A DNA stretch of 64,000 nt from NCBI GenBank assembly GCA_025506515.1, contig CM046452.1, forward strand, positions 105,262,551 through 105,326,550, in the 5' to 3' direction. The notes under the pieces were generated by a model, which was not told the origin of the DNA, made no database searches, and worked only from the letters and a program-made list of their open reading frames with translations. Below, piece after piece: positions 36,026 through 48,990 of this stretch. The position numbers and the translations under genes were made by a program. Numbering within the stretch: the first letter of the stretch is position 1; each line of letters begins with the position of its first letter. The DNA is from Flaveria trinervia. Taxonomy: Eukaryota; Streptophyta; Magnoliopsida; Asterales; Asteraceae.

Positions 36026-36479
36026 TTCATCAACATGTAACAGAGCTCCAGTCTGGCGGTCAACTTGACGCAGGAGAGGGGAACTAAGGATCATTGGTAT
36101 GCACATCTACATATAGATATATAAGAGCATGTGTTATACATGTCCCTCAAGCCAATCTGAGGCTAACTCATTTGATAGAAGTTTTATTTTTTAGAAAATA
36201 AGTCCCGAATTCAAACTCAAAAATGATTTTTTTTAAATGATTTAACTTGGTGTAATTAAAAAATAGAGGTAAAATAAATTTGTCTGTTAAAAAAAATATA
36301 CCTCGAGGTGTGGGGCGCTGATGTGGCTAGTTTGCCCGTGTCAGAAATCACACCGTTATGATGGCACTGTGCCAACAAACCAAGTCAATATCATGGCATA
36401 TTTTAATAATTAAATTAAGGTCACTTAAATTAATATATAAGTTGATCTTTTATTATTTTTTATGTAAATGGTAAATTAG

Positions 36480-36695
36480 TTTCGAAGAATTTATATTATC
36501 TTAATCGGTTTTATCTATTCTTTTTCTGGCCGGGAGCGCACCCCAACCTCTTAGGAGGAAACTTATTACTGAGACAACCCAATGATTCAATTTTGAGAAA
36601 TTTACTCAGAGTAAAACTTAAACCTACGACCTCATAATATTTATATGTAATAGGTGCCTCGCCTTAATCAGTTATCATTGATATTTGATTTTTTT
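36480..36695 (-). repeat. SINE family A copy
   Basis: On the minus strand: AACTGATTAAGGCGAGGC (A-box-like), CGTAGGTTTAAGTTTTACTC (B-box-like), then CTCCTAAGAGGTTGGGGTG and CTCCCGGCCAGAAAAAG. It matches 61868-62120 and 18598-18840 in order. Confidence 0.7.
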
Positions 36696-36850
36696 AATGA
36701 TTTGTAACATATAATTATTTTTCAAGAATTTAAATACATTGTTTTGTTTAATTAATTTTTTTATGGCAATTCTGATATATTCTATTAACAACAAGTTGTA
36801 TTCACCACAAGGTATTTTTTTAGTCTTGTCAAATTATATTTTGAAAAAAA

Positions 36851-39553
36851 TCTGTACATTATAATATGTATTAATCCCTTTGGTCGGTGGCTACAGTGTC
36901 ACCGGCAAAGAGTATTTTAAGTATTTCACGTGGTAAGTAAGACACGCGTCCTCCAGTTCTAGTTCCACCGTCGCGTGTTACATCTTACTCCGCCGGCGAC
37001 CTATCTTTCATTCGTTTTGGGGGTAATTGTCGATCGTGGCGACTCACGCAAGAACATCACTAATTTGTTAGGGTTTAATGTGCTACTTTATGATGTTCAA
37101 CATTGGTGAGTTTCTTTTGTTTGTTGTATTATCTTTTGTTGATTTTCATATCGTCGTTTGGGTTAGGATGCGTACAACCATTTCTAATCTATGATTATTG
37201 CTAAAATTTTCATTATGTTTTTGTTTTATAATCTCTACTTTCGTTTGGGTTGTGACATTTGCAGGTATTCTAATGTATGATTTAAATTTTGATTTTCGTT
37301 AGGTTTTAATTATATGATAGTTGTTTCTTTCAGGGTAAATTAGCTTTTACTGGAATCACGTTACATGCATAATTGAAGGCATTGGATGTTTATTTTTGAT
37401 GTTTGTTGTCTTGATTTACATCTTTTGCCATAGATACGAAGTTGTAGTTTTCGTGTTTTTGCGACTTTTGTGGATTCCTTTCGGATTGATCATAGAGCGA
37501 TAAAGTCCTACGGTTAATATCATTACTTTAGTAGAGTTCATGGATTTAGATTTCAAGGTGTGGAGTTTTTATATTTTGGCTAAGATCTTAATTTGCAAAT
37601 TGGTATGGTGGTTAAGCTCATTTTCTAAGTGGTTAATTGCGTGGGTTAAAGCCCTAATTTGGGGCTATTTTGGGTTTTTTTAGCCTGTGGACATGTGTAT
37701 CTGACGTGTGTTTTGATTTTCCCAGTTTATAAGTGGCTTGTATGTTTCGTTCATGCATATTGGCGCCTACGGCTTATGATTGTTGCTGTTATCATGCTCC
37801 CGGTGGTTGCCGCGGCTTAGGTTTGCGTTCTTCTCCTGATTTTGACTTCAGGTTTGCGGTCTTCTGATGTTCATAGTTTCTGATTATGATTTTCGTTGTA
37901 TGTTGCTTTGTACATTTCTTGCTGCATGCTCTTGATTTTGTTGATTCTTAGTTGTTGATTGCTTGGGTTATATGAGTTTTGGTTATGGATGTGAGTTTTA
38001 GTTACTGGCTGCTTATTGTTGTATCTAACAGATTGTGATAATGTAAGTTTGGTTTGGTCTCCATATTAGTCTTTAGTATTGATCTTAGTAATAGTCATTC
38101 ATCATTGCTTACTTTCATTAGCTGATGTATGCTATTAATCCCCATCAAAATGCAAATGTTTGGTTTAGAGCAGTGCTTGATCCAGCCTTAAAATTTATCA
38201 CTAAAAGTTTTAGAACAATGATAATTATCTAGGAGTTTTTAGCTATGGTTACGAAGGTGCATCTTTAAAACTATTATTGTATGAACATGTAAAATTTAAG
38301 TTTTTAAGGGGGAACAAAAGTGTGTTGATTAGCAAGCTCTGTCAGCTTAGCACATGCCTACCTACAAAGATGGATTAAATGGATGTTGACTTAAATTTTG
38401 GTTGTATTAATACTTTTACATCAATTTAATACATATTAGCAACATGCATAATTCAATTTTGATATGAGTCATCCATATAGAATCATTAAAGGTGAAGTGT
38501 AACACAAGCTTACTAGGAAGTTATCATCACATACGGCTTTTTATGTTATCCCAGTCATCGACTTTTATCCATAGTTTTTTGGTTTAATCTACCTGCATAA
38601 ATGATCACAAACCATTTATTAACATTATATAAATAATATGTTTTAGCATTTATTAAGTTTTAGCATATATGTTTAGGCATTTATCTTCACATGAGTATGG
38701 TATTGCATCTTCTCACAAAGCTCATCGAGAAGGTCAACCACTCTCAATTCGCTTAATCTATATAATAGAAGTTAGTAAAACAATTTTAAATCATCTGATC
38801 ACTACAAAGTTTTATAGCCTTAAATGTGTAACTCGTGTATATACCACCATATAAAACAACCCTACCCACCAGACCAAATGAACAGGCAAAAAGAAAGTTG
38901 ATGATAACATAAACCAAACATATGATAAAAAGGTTGAGACTCACACAGAACTATTTATGAAATCTAACATCTTTTCTTCATGCAGGTATTAAAACAGTGC
39001 TTGTATGAATATTTTTTCTTAATTTCTTGGTTTTTTTTTTAATTATTTTTCTTGTGCAGTTTAGAGTTTATACTTATGTAGTTTTATCGTTTGGAGTTGA
39101 GTTAATGTTTGATGCACCAACAACAAGGTGAGTAAGTAAGATTGTAACCTTTTGTCAATTTCAATTTGAATTTGTTATATGAGCCCATTTGTCATGAAAT
39201 TTCTTTGATTCAATTCAAATTTGATGTGTTGCAACTATTTAATTTTTAATTGTTTTTGGGTTAAATCTCTTTTGTTGGTGTATGTGTTTCTTGCTTTTAT
39301 CCTACATGTAACTTTGTTGTTTAAATTAACTGCCATGATTTATTTGTTTTAGGATTTAACACAATCACAAGTTCATCAAAATTGAAAGGTTGAGGTGCAC
39401 CAAAACATTTTGAGATCTTCTACAACTAATGCTTACAAAATCTTTCTATTGGGTCAAATTGATAGAGTAAGACTGGTTCGAACAAAACATACATCTATGG
39501 AGACGCCGTTTTCAACCTTATGGCCGCCAGCAAAGCGCGGCGTCAACACCTAG
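36851..39553 (+). mobile_element. Candidate Helitron with captured transcribed sequence
   Basis: The 3' end is the stronger evidence. GCCGC-CAGCAAAGC-GCGGC (about 39522-39540) forms a hairpin followed ten bases later by CTAG (39550-39553) and a T, the standard Helitron 3' terminus. A candidate 5' end, TCTGTACATTATAATATG, starts at 36851 after an A, as expected for A/T-site insertion, but other starts are possible. The interior is T-rich with intron-like signals (CATTG|GTGAGTTTC near 37106, TTTCAG near 37330) and no long frame, as seen when Helitrons pick up gene pieces. No Rep-helicase is present, so it would be non-autonomous. Confidence 0.5.
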
Positions 39554-40378
39554 TTATGTATTATTTGAAACCTAATCGTAAATGAGGTATTTTGAAAACA
39601 ACTCGTAAATATGATATTTTGGAAACGACTCCCAAAAATATACTTTATTTTTAGCCCGGTAAGTAAGGTATATTTTAGTCTCGTAAATATTACAAGTCAT
39701 TGTGAAAGATAAAATTATTTAATTATTACAAAAAAGAAAAAGAAATTCAATAATGTTTGTATTAAAAAGTCAAAAACTAGGTGATTGATGAAAGATGAGG
39801 ATAACATAAGTTAAAAACATTGGCGGAGGATGGTAGGGGCGGGGGGGCTTTTTTCTCGTCACTAGCGTTAAATTTTAGCTCGATAGTGTAAATTTGTATA
39901 TAAATATCGAGTTTGCCCTCCTTAAAAATTTAATTTCACCTCCACCCCTACGAGAGTGTTCAAGCCCGCAATTGATTAAAAGACTTGCCGGAAGACCATC
40001 TTCGGCTACCCCAGTACAACCACAAAAATATCTCGTGAAATGAAAACCACCATCTCACTAAGGTACAACACCATACAACCGTCGGGGAGGCGACGACGGA
40101 TGAGGGAGGAGAAGGTGGTGACAATTGGTGGAGTGGGTTAGGTAACGGTCGTATAAAATGACAATGTTGGTGGTGTGGCTCAGCGTGTACTCGTACCGTG
40201 GTATGAGAATTTCGCAGCTTTAGGGACCGGCGGCGGTGCTGCTGCCCGACCCCTAAGGGTAATAAAAGACTACTAGTGTTGGTGTACATTTTGAGCTAGA
40301 CAAAAGATAGAATATGTGATGAGTTAAACATGATACTAGATGATAATAGATTTTTTTTATAGATTTTAAGTATGTCAA

Positions 40379-40547
40379 GTTAATATGATTATGAATAGAG
40401 CGTTGCGATTTGTAAGTATTCATACATTGAATAGGAAAAGTGTGCAGCGGTGTGCAAAAGAAGGGACAGTGTAATCGAAGGTATGATCATTACACATAGA
40501 CATAGAATTCTTACAAATCGCAACGCTCTATTCATAATCATATTAAC
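40379..40547. repeat. Perfect 38-bp inverted repeat with 93-base spacer
   Basis: Arms 40379-40416 and 40510-40547 are exact reverse complements (left arm starts GTTAATATGATTATGAATAG and ends GATTTGTAAG). A transcript would fold into a long perfect hairpin. It could be a young microRNA or siRNA precursor, or the ends of a small inverted-repeat transposon. No target duplication was found directly next to the arms. Confidence 0.9.
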
Positions 40548-41541
40548 TAGAGCCGTGAGTGTATACATTATTGGAGATCAAAGAAAACAAAAAAAATTAA
40601 TAGCAAACCGACCGATTAATGCGAATACACAATTATCCAAATGATAAATCTTCACGCTTGTGTTAGTTGTGTCACACAACACATGTCTAGTGTATACAGG
40701 GTCGGCCCAATAGAAGAACTAAGTAACGCGAGGGTTAATTTGGGCCCACCAAAAACTCGGCCCCCAAAATCCTAGGCCTCATTTCTTCAAAAAAAAAATA
40801 TAGATTGTAAAGTGAATTGATGACATGAGAGTCATAGAAATACAGTGAATTTAGTGAACTTTTGCAAGTATGTAAAGACGTATGAATGGATTTTTCGAGA
40901 GACAACAATGTTTTTTGAACGGTGACTCCATTTGATCTTGATTTTAATGAAAATATGAACTTAAGGTGAACTAAAAGAATTGTTTATCTAGTGATATCAC
41001 AAATTTATTTGAAGAAGACAAGTAATTTAGCTTCTAACTTCTTTTATATATTTACCCTAACCGAACTGATCCAGTAATTTTTACATCCGCTTTTATAAAA
41101 TTGAAGAATATAAAATTAGTGACTCAATAAAAACAAATTGTTGGATCCGCCACCGGAAGTAGAAATTCAGATTTAGGGATTGAATTAGATAGGATAATAA
41201 CTTTCACAAAGTTTTAATCGTAAGTTTTTCACAAACCAATGTAACTATCATATTTTATTTAGTTTTTATCATAAATTCCTTTTAGCATAAGAAATTATTC
41301 GGAAAAGAACATCAATTTTAAAACTTGTTTAGGACCATTAAAAAGATTGAGCCGTGAGTGTATATATAAGAAGAAAGGGGCATGATAAGTACATAACATA
41401 AGTGCCAATTATCACTTAGCTAAGTGGTCAAGAGTAGGTGGAATGCTTTATTTTTTAAGGTTTAAAATTCAAACATTGTCATGAATAAATATTATTAATT
41501 TGATAATACTAACAATTAGTAGTTAAAAGAAAAAGAAAAAG

Positions 41542-41624
41542 AAAAAGCAGATAACATAAATAGGTTGTAGAAAAAGGGTGGCGAAAAAGCAGATAACATA
41601 AATAGGTTGTAGAAAAAGGGTGGC
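41542..41624. repeat. Two-copy direct repeat of about 41 bases
   Basis: A unit containing AAAAAGCAGATAACATAAAT and GGTTGTAGAAAAAGGGTGGCG is present twice back to back without visible differences, so it is a recent local duplication. Confidence 0.85.
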
Positions 41625-42840
41625 GAGTGAAGCAGGGCAGTTGCTTTATTTTTGGGCAATTGAGGAATCATGTGATAATTATTAAAAGATGCAACTGCAT
41701 GTTGCATTCATACGTAAGAAGGTGGAAAGGAATAAGTGTGTAAATGACAGATTTACCCTTCTGACTTATAATGTATGTGGGGTAGAGCTCTTTCTGATTT
41801 GAAGGCATATTCAATGAACCAATCACTACATTTATTAGTTTTTTTAAGTTCTTTTAACAAGCAAAATTAGATAATTTATTTAGAGAAAAAAAATCCCTCT
41901 TTAATAGAGAGGGGTACAAGCCGATCTTTCTTATCAAATAATCAAACTGGTTTGAACCGGTTTAAAAAAAAAATTAAATCAAAATTTTCAGGTTCAATAT
42001 GTTTTTTGTTTTTCTAATTTAAACCGGTTTTAAAAATCGGTTTTGAGTGACAGGCTATCAAATCGGCGGTTAAAACTGGGTTGGAAGCAGTTTGACTAAA
42101 ACCTTTTTTTCAAACCGCATTGGTTTTTTGCTGGTTTTTTCCAATTACATTAGAAAAATGAATTTTGCAACAAATTTTCCAATTAAGATCATCTAACTTA
42201 GCTTAGTGTTTGATCCAACATTTTTATCTCGAAAGATTAGTTTTTTTTACTTTCTATATTACCAATATGAAATCTGAATCACTGATAGGATCGATTGTTA
42301 CATTATTAATTCCCAACCAATAATAGTATTGAAGGAACTTTAACTTTTGTTTGAAAGGTATTTTTCCATACTAGTTGTTTATTATATAAGGAATGTGAGG
42401 TCAAGTGATACCGGTGCTTGTCTTATGGAGTTGTAATTTCAAGCTGTTGTGTTTGCTTTTAAGTTAACTAGCTAGAAATGCGATTATTTGGTAGAGAACA
42501 CTCAGTGTTGATATCATGTTATAAAACAAGAGAAACTAATTTCATACATTCAAGTGCACTATCAAACACATACATCATTGATACAATATCAAATCCTAAA
42601 GTCCACAAATGTTACAATAGTATGTATGCATCTATGACAGTTTCTTATTTTTTCTACAACTAAGGATTCAAATGATTTCACATGCATCCCTTACATTACG
42701 TTTAGTTACAAATGAAGGTTGTTTACGTTTTATTTAGACACTTCAAACCCAAAACGAGACAATTTCAGGTTTAAATGTGCAGTGGGCCCCCTACTTGCAA
42801 TGTTTCATTGGGCATTTGGACCAATTTTGAGCTGTGACTT

Positions 42841-45800
42841 TCACTCGGGCTGAATATAATCACCATGGTATATTTGCTGCAAACCATTAAAAATATTGAA
42901 ACAACAACAAATCGTAGCATAAAATTATAATCTGAATAAGTTTAATTTAAGAAATAAGTGTTACCTTTGTGCGTCTATCTTCTCTAAAGCTAAGATTTCG
43001 AACCTTGAGCTCCCCTCTACTTGTAGTAAGTTCATCTAGTATTTCAGCATCACACATGTCACCTTCATTGCTCGTACCATGAACATTATCCATTTCCTGA
43101 AAGAGTTCTCTTGATGGACTTAGTAGCGATTCAAAGCTAAACGACTAACACTAAACGTTAAAGGTGGATGCCTAAGTAACAAGTGAAACATGTTGAAAGT
43201 AAGTCATCAGCTTGAATGTGGATTGTTGAAACATACCTTCATAGTGAAGCTGGGAACACGTGCTGGGCTGCCCACAATTTCTTCGTACTCGGCCGCATCA
43301 AGTTCCTTTAAATGGTGCACATGGAACAGTTTTGGTAGAATATGTTGTCTTATGCTCATTAGAACAAAAAACGGCACAGGGAATAGAATTCCAGCTATAG
43401 GAATCCACGTCATACCATAACAGATCAGGAAATAGACAACTTGAAATATTGTGAATATAACGATGCTTCTAAATGGCACAGTTTCAATAAAAGATGCATG
43501 AACCTTCTCCAGAACCCTGCAATATTTCACACATATTTATAACTTATACAAGAATCACGTCAAGAATTAAATCGAAAACTCACTTATATCTCCTGCCAGA
43601 GGGGACAAAAAGAAGCAAGATCCTTTCCCAAAATTGGTTTCCCGGGAGGCTGTCGATTGCCATGTAAGCAAAATAACCCCATAAAACTGATGTTGGAATT
43701 AGTTTTATGGCGGGCATTGCACATATAGACGCTGCTAACATAACAGACTGTAGAAAATTGCTGACTCGTTGCTCGTTCACTCTAACAGGTAAATGAGCAT
43801 CAATGTCTTCTTCAGGATCAAATTTACAATTGTTATCTTCTTTTTCATTTTCCACTTTCATAACTGCTTCCTGCAAGTCTTTTAGTTCATCAACTACTGT
43901 GGTTGTCTGCAATGGCTAACATCGATTAACAAAAGTTAAAAAATTGAATTCGGATTAGGTGATGTAAAACAAAGTGTTTATAGTTAATAGAATATTTACA
44001 ATTGGTGAGCTGTCAAGTTCTATGAACACAGTTTGCATCTTGTTGTAGATCTCCAATTTGCTAGCTTTCATTCTTATACTTTCTTTTGCACTCTCTACCA
44101 GTTTCTTTCTAATAAACTGGTAGCATATCAATTAGAACACATAAACATTATTCAAGTGATTAGAAGTTCAAAACACCTTTCTTATGTAGTTCTTTGACTA
44201 CTTGCCTGTTTTTTAAGAACAGCTAGGCTCTTAGTGTGCATGGGTGATTGAGGCAAGACACCATTGGAAGGAGGTAGTCCTAATAACCCACAGAGTAACG
44301 TCTGGAAAAACATTTAATAATATATAAAATTATCATTTGAATCTCAAAGGGTAGAAGTAAAAAAAAAATTATTATTAATTACCATAATTCCAAGCAAAAG
44401 AATATCGTAATGATAGGATGAAGGATTCTTGAGATTGAACTCTTTTTGTTGAGCCAATTGTGAAGCAACAGTATGATCAAAGAAATAAGCAATGATATCA
44501 TAAGAGCTGGGATGATAGCTGCCATTATGTATGCAGGAGAAACCCTACCCATATCCTGAAGTTTAATTTAAAGGAGTAGGAAATGAAGTTTAGTAATTTC
44601 CACCATCATATTATATCATTCAAAAGAAGATTTACAAATGTGTACCTTGATTACAGTCCAGTGGTATGTAGATTCAGATTCCCATAAAAGTGGACTAAAA
44701 AGCCTTCTTGGAACTCCAGAAGGGATTTTGTTTGGCACACTGAATGAGAGTGCTGTCCACACTACAACCATTAATGGAATCCCATAGTCTGCTATGCAAC
44801 TTCTGAGTCTGCCTACAATAGTAGTTGCATGTTAAGATAAAAATGTTAAAATCTAATATAAAATCTGATGCAACTCACCTGTTCCACACCACCATGATCT
44901 TGCTTTCATGCTTTTTAGTGCAGTGTATAAAAGGCCAAAAGAGAATACAATGGCCAGCAAGCCATTGGTGTAAGTCCACTGAAACTGATACTTCACTTCA
45001 TTTGGGTCCTCATGTTTAGGAACTTGAAACTCGCTGACTAATCCCTAAGCAAAAAGATTAAAAAACCTCAACCGTAAGTTTTTTGAAGCTTTAAAACAAA
45101 AACCATTTTCCTGATCCTAGAGAGACTTTGATTACCTTAATGGCCTCTTGCATGAAAAGAACAGCAATTAGCATCCCAAAAGTTTCCCCGGCAATTCTTG
45201 TAAATCTATTGATAGTAACACAAGCATTGAAAATTGCCAGGAGAATCAAGAACATAGCTGTCCAGGTGCATACCCTGCAAATACGATATCAAGTAGCCAT
45301 GGATTCAGCCAATCATACTAACATACGCCTCTACGTTAAGAGTCCCGCAACATTACAAGTGAATAAATCTTTTCATTTTTAATAATATAAATAAATGAAA
45401 AATATTTTGATAGACCTTACTTTCTATGTGTTTTTTAGGTGAAAAGTTATCTTATTCTGTTAAGTTGAAGCTAGAAAGTAATCTATTGTTCATAATAGAA
45501 TATTCTGGTGGTTTTATGTAAAAAGCTCATTATCTCAAAATAAACAAGGTCAAAGATATTACCATCCAGCCCAAGCTAAGAACAACTCTTGCCCCAACTC
45601 TTGCCTCCCTTTAGCAAAGTTATACAGGTAAGTGTACATTATAATAGTAGGTTCTGCAACTCCTAATATGAGAAGAGGTTGTCCACCAAGTATCGAGTGT
45701 ATAAGACCACATATTGCAGTAGAAGCTAAGGTTTCAACAGTGCTTAAGCTTCCATCTACAAAAAGCAAATGAAGAAATTAACCAAGCTACAAAGTCACTA

Positions 45801-46205
45801 CTATGTCTTTTAACTTGTCACTTATAGAACACCTGTATCTCTACTAAGTTGCTCCCCAAATGCAATCACAGGCAGTGCAGAAGCGAAGAATATGTATGTA
45901 GTTGGAGCCAATATCCTACAAAAGTGAATTTGTGTCATTCAACTTTGACGGTTTAACTAATAATGGTTAATAATTTTCACCAATATAACACCAAAACAGA
46001 AAATATGTTTTGGTAATCAGATAGTTATATTTGCATACAAATCTTAATCATGCATATAAATGTGGATTACAAGTCTAAACCAGTAAAGTGAAGAAATTTA
46101 CCCAATTCCAGATTTAAGACCAGCAATCCAATCTTGTTTATAGCACAACAATCTTCCTGTAACATCATGTTTAATTCCTTTGAATGGAGATTTGATATGC
46201 TCCAT
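42841..46205 (-). CDS. BOR: Borate transporter of the BOR family (copy B), 13 coding exons
   Basis: Exports borate across the plasma membrane; the family has an SLC4/bicarbonate-transporter fold. Exons (minus): 46102-46205, 45833-45915, 45563-45755, 45136-45274, 44879-45044, 44646-44812, 44383-44555, 44206-44301, 44000-44116, 43584-43906, 43237-43516, 42965-43096, 42841-42876. They sum to about 669 residues, near the length of Arabidopsis BOR4. Hallmarks in order are MEHIKSPFKGIKHDVTGRLL, LILGVAEPTIIMYTYL, FFDHTVASQLAQQKEFNL, LPPSNGVLPQSPMHTKSLA, VNEQRVSNFLQS, PTSVLWGYFAYMAIDSLPGN, QFWERILLLF and DAAEYEEIVG. The middle and C-terminal parts resemble BOR4 more than BOR1. Of the tyrosine sorting motifs known in BOR1 only the YNKM-type one (exon 9) is kept. 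Oddities: one base is missing in exon 7 near 44495, and intron 8 begins GC. If the missing base is an assembly error the gene is intact. Confidence 0.93.
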
Positions 46206-47000
46206 CCCTGCAATCAAATGTAAACTTTTTGAGTTTCAATTGATACATTCTATGTGAAAATTATTCTGATACTTGCTTACTGCTCCATGCAATAGTACTA
46301 GTCATCACTGTCATATTACAAGCTATCTATGTAAGCTAGTGGTTTTAGTCTCTTGTTTGCTATTTGTTAGTGGTGGGTCTGTTAGTTATTTTTAAATATG
46401 TATGATCTAAGTAGTGGTAGTAGTTATGTGGTCCTGGAGTCTTGCAGGCTATATTAATAGCCTTTTGCCTTCATTCTTATTCTACAATTGCTTTAAATCT
46501 TTGCTAACACCCGAGAGCCACATCATATTCTAGTTCATCCTAACATTCGGAACCGCAAAAACTTTATTTCGTCTGAAATCAAACACAACTATACAATTCT
46601 AGCAAACTAGCATGCACGAAAGTCCACAGATGATTAATTCACAAAGCATAAATCAAAATAGTTGCATCAATACAAAACATAATGAACGGATTTAAATTTG
46701 ATCAAGTAGGAGGGAGATGCAAAAGTTGAAAGTGGCCAATTTCAGGCAAATGGTTTCTTAAATTTACCCGCTTCGAGATGGTGGGTTATGATTCTTAACT
46801 CTATAGGTTGAACTACATGTTATTTTTTCTTTAACTTGTAATAAACCTTAACTATACCGATAACTAAATTACTAAATATGAAATTACCAATAAACAAAAT
46901 CTTTAACACAATTTAATTATATATAGTTATATTCGGGTGTGGGTGTTACCAGATTGTAAACTCCAATAACTTTTTACTTATAAATATAACTATAGTATAC

Positions 47001-47286
<286 letters not shown>

Positions 47287-48094
47287 ATTCTATGCATTCT
47301 TCATGACGAATCTTACAATAACATAAATATCATGGACGAAAATTATTACTTTAAAGTAACAGAAACGAAATTTGATGTTTAATAAGCCTTCCAAGGCGAA
47401 AGTTATAGTTTACTTAAAAATAATACGATTTACATATAAGAAAATGATTTTGGATAGTAAATAAATTGAATATAGTTATTAACAGAACCAGAAATTTTAA
47501 CCGAGGGTTTGAATATAAGATTATTTGATATTTAGAAACGTATATTGGTTTTTTTCTTTTTAAAACACGAGAATGATTGTTGGTTTCTTTGAATATTAAT
47601 ATAATAACATTTATATAAAGGATTTGTTGAATGATATATTAGCTTCGAAAATAACAGAAAATTTTTCCCCAATCATATACATACGACGTGTGTGTCTATA
47701 TGCATATATATAAGAATAACCAACAAGTCATCAGAAAAGTTTGAAGACCTAAACTAAACGAAGGGATTAAAAATAATTAAAATGTTAAAATTAATTTAAA
47801 ATCTTCTTGTATTAAATTAAATGAGTAACGAAATGGAAAATAAATATAGAAAAAACTAATAGAAGTATGACTGATTTATTATACCGTAAAAAGCTCAAGA
47901 AAAAAATAAACCAATAAAGATATTAGGCTAAGAGGCCCACTTTCAGTACTTGACCAAATAATAATAAAATCATGAAATTAGGTCATCTTTTCACATGCAC
48001 CAGTAACTAATCTTAAGCAAAACCTCTTGCACCGCTCCTTCACCGTCGCCATTTTCAACGACACTAAATATAATTAGGCATCGAAAGAGGGTCA

Positions 48095-48360
48095 ACAAAT
48101 GAATCTTTTTTTTAACGGCAAACAAATAATTTTTAAGCACGGTCACCGGAGTAAACCCATTGGCGAAAGGTTACTCACGCCAGCAAACACAGACAACACT
48201 GGTGACCCGACTCGCCCACCATTTCAAGAGAAACCCACCACCAAAAGATCCATTGTGGTAAAACCTTTGGTCCACTGGAAACATATTGCACCTACTAATA
48301 CTCCAACCCATGACCTACACTTTAAAAAATCATAAGATACCTTTTCAACCAGTTGATTTA
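48095..48360 (-). repeat. Diverged SINE-like insertion
   Basis: On the minus strand it has the head CTTAAATCAACTGGTTGAAA, a GGTCATGGGTTGG B-box-like stretch, and a tail TTTGCCGTTAAAAAAAAG shared with SINE family A. It occupies the position equivalent to the SINE at 18598-18840 in copy A, with the same flank (GTTTCAACTTAA), so both probably descend from one pre-duplication insertion. Confidence 0.5.
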
Positions 48361-48806
48361 AGATTCATTGGCTCAAAAGAATCCTAATTACTCATCTCCT
48401 GCACAAATGAGTTTCAACTTAATTATTGATTTTTTTAACAAATAAAAAATATATTAAATTAATGACGACCACTCTACATTTCTTGATCGATTATTTTCTT
48501 AATATTAACACCAACACCCACGATATTATCATAGTATCCCGAGAAATCTCGGAGACTAAACTCTCTAAAAGGCTTACGCCCCACCACTAAGGCTAGTCCA
48601 GCAATGGCTCTTGATGGATTGTTTACCCATTGAAGTTAATATATATGTTTACGTTGAATATTCTAACATGAACTAAATTTATTATTATTATATTGGATTC
48701 ATGAACAAATTGTGAATATGAATGATCAGAGAATTGAATTAAGGGTGTGGCGTTAGGTACCTTTGTGAACGGATATCAACTGAAAGATCCTTGGTTACTT
48801 GGAGGT

Positions 48807-48824
48807 CTAGCAGTAGCGAATCAT
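48807..48824 (-). promoter_or_regulatory. Upstream ORF 2 in the BOR leader
   Basis: Five codons and a stop (MIRYC) within the proposed leader exon, about 46 bases before the leader donor. In copy A the start codon is changed (CATAAATCGCC in place of CATGATTCGCT). Confidence 0.45.
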
Positions 48825-48861
48825 GAAATTTATCGATCGAATGGAACCCGAAGCTTATTGT

Positions 48862-48909
48862 TTAATTATCTTGGTTCGAATGATCAGTGGTGGTTATGGT
48901 GATGGTCAT
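48862..48909 (-). promoter_or_regulatory. Upstream ORF 1 in the BOR leader
   Basis: Fifteen codons and a stop (MTITITTTDHSNQDN) on the minus strand within the proposed leader exon. Upstream ORFs are known to lower translation of Arabidopsis BOR1 under boron-replete conditions; a similar role here is inference. The matching part of the copy A leader is deleted. Confidence 0.5.
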
Positions 48910-48990
48910 GGTGGTTCTTCAACGACCACTCACGAGAGATAGAACAGAGGGTACAGATCGAGGGTTATCTGCGTTTGAAGGTGAGCATGG

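Larger units (their letters stand above)
34520..36850. other. AT-rich intergenic sequence
   Basis: No host gene is recognised. A 108-codon open frame at 35548-35874 (minus) has no domain that can be named; its composition is less AT-biased than the surroundings, so it may be a fragment of a captured or old gene. Two SINE copies of family A lie at 35925-36025 and 36480-36695. Confidence 0.5.
39554..42840. other. Intergenic sequence downstream of BOR copy B
   Basis: No gene is recognised. It contains a possible hAT-type terminus at 40697 (CAGGGTCGGCCC), GC-rich patches at 39820-39860 and 40080-40250, the inverted repeat at 40379-40547, a duplicated 41-base unit at 41542-41624 and an AACCGGTTT-rich patch at 41935-42130. 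A 109-codon minus-strand frame at 39960-40289 (Ser/Pro/His-rich) looks like a composition artefact. Confidence 0.5.

Noticed and set aside
40697..40800. hAT-type element starting CAGGGTCGGCCC
   Set aside because: No matching opposite end or 8-bp target duplication could be found, so it is mentioned only as a possible terminus.
43190..43420. Plus-strand frame opposite BOR exon 11
   Set aside because: Shadow of the conserved minus-strand exon.
48099..48335. 78-codon plus-strand frame
   Set aside because: It lies within a SINE-like insertion in the BOR leader intron and has no recognisable domain.
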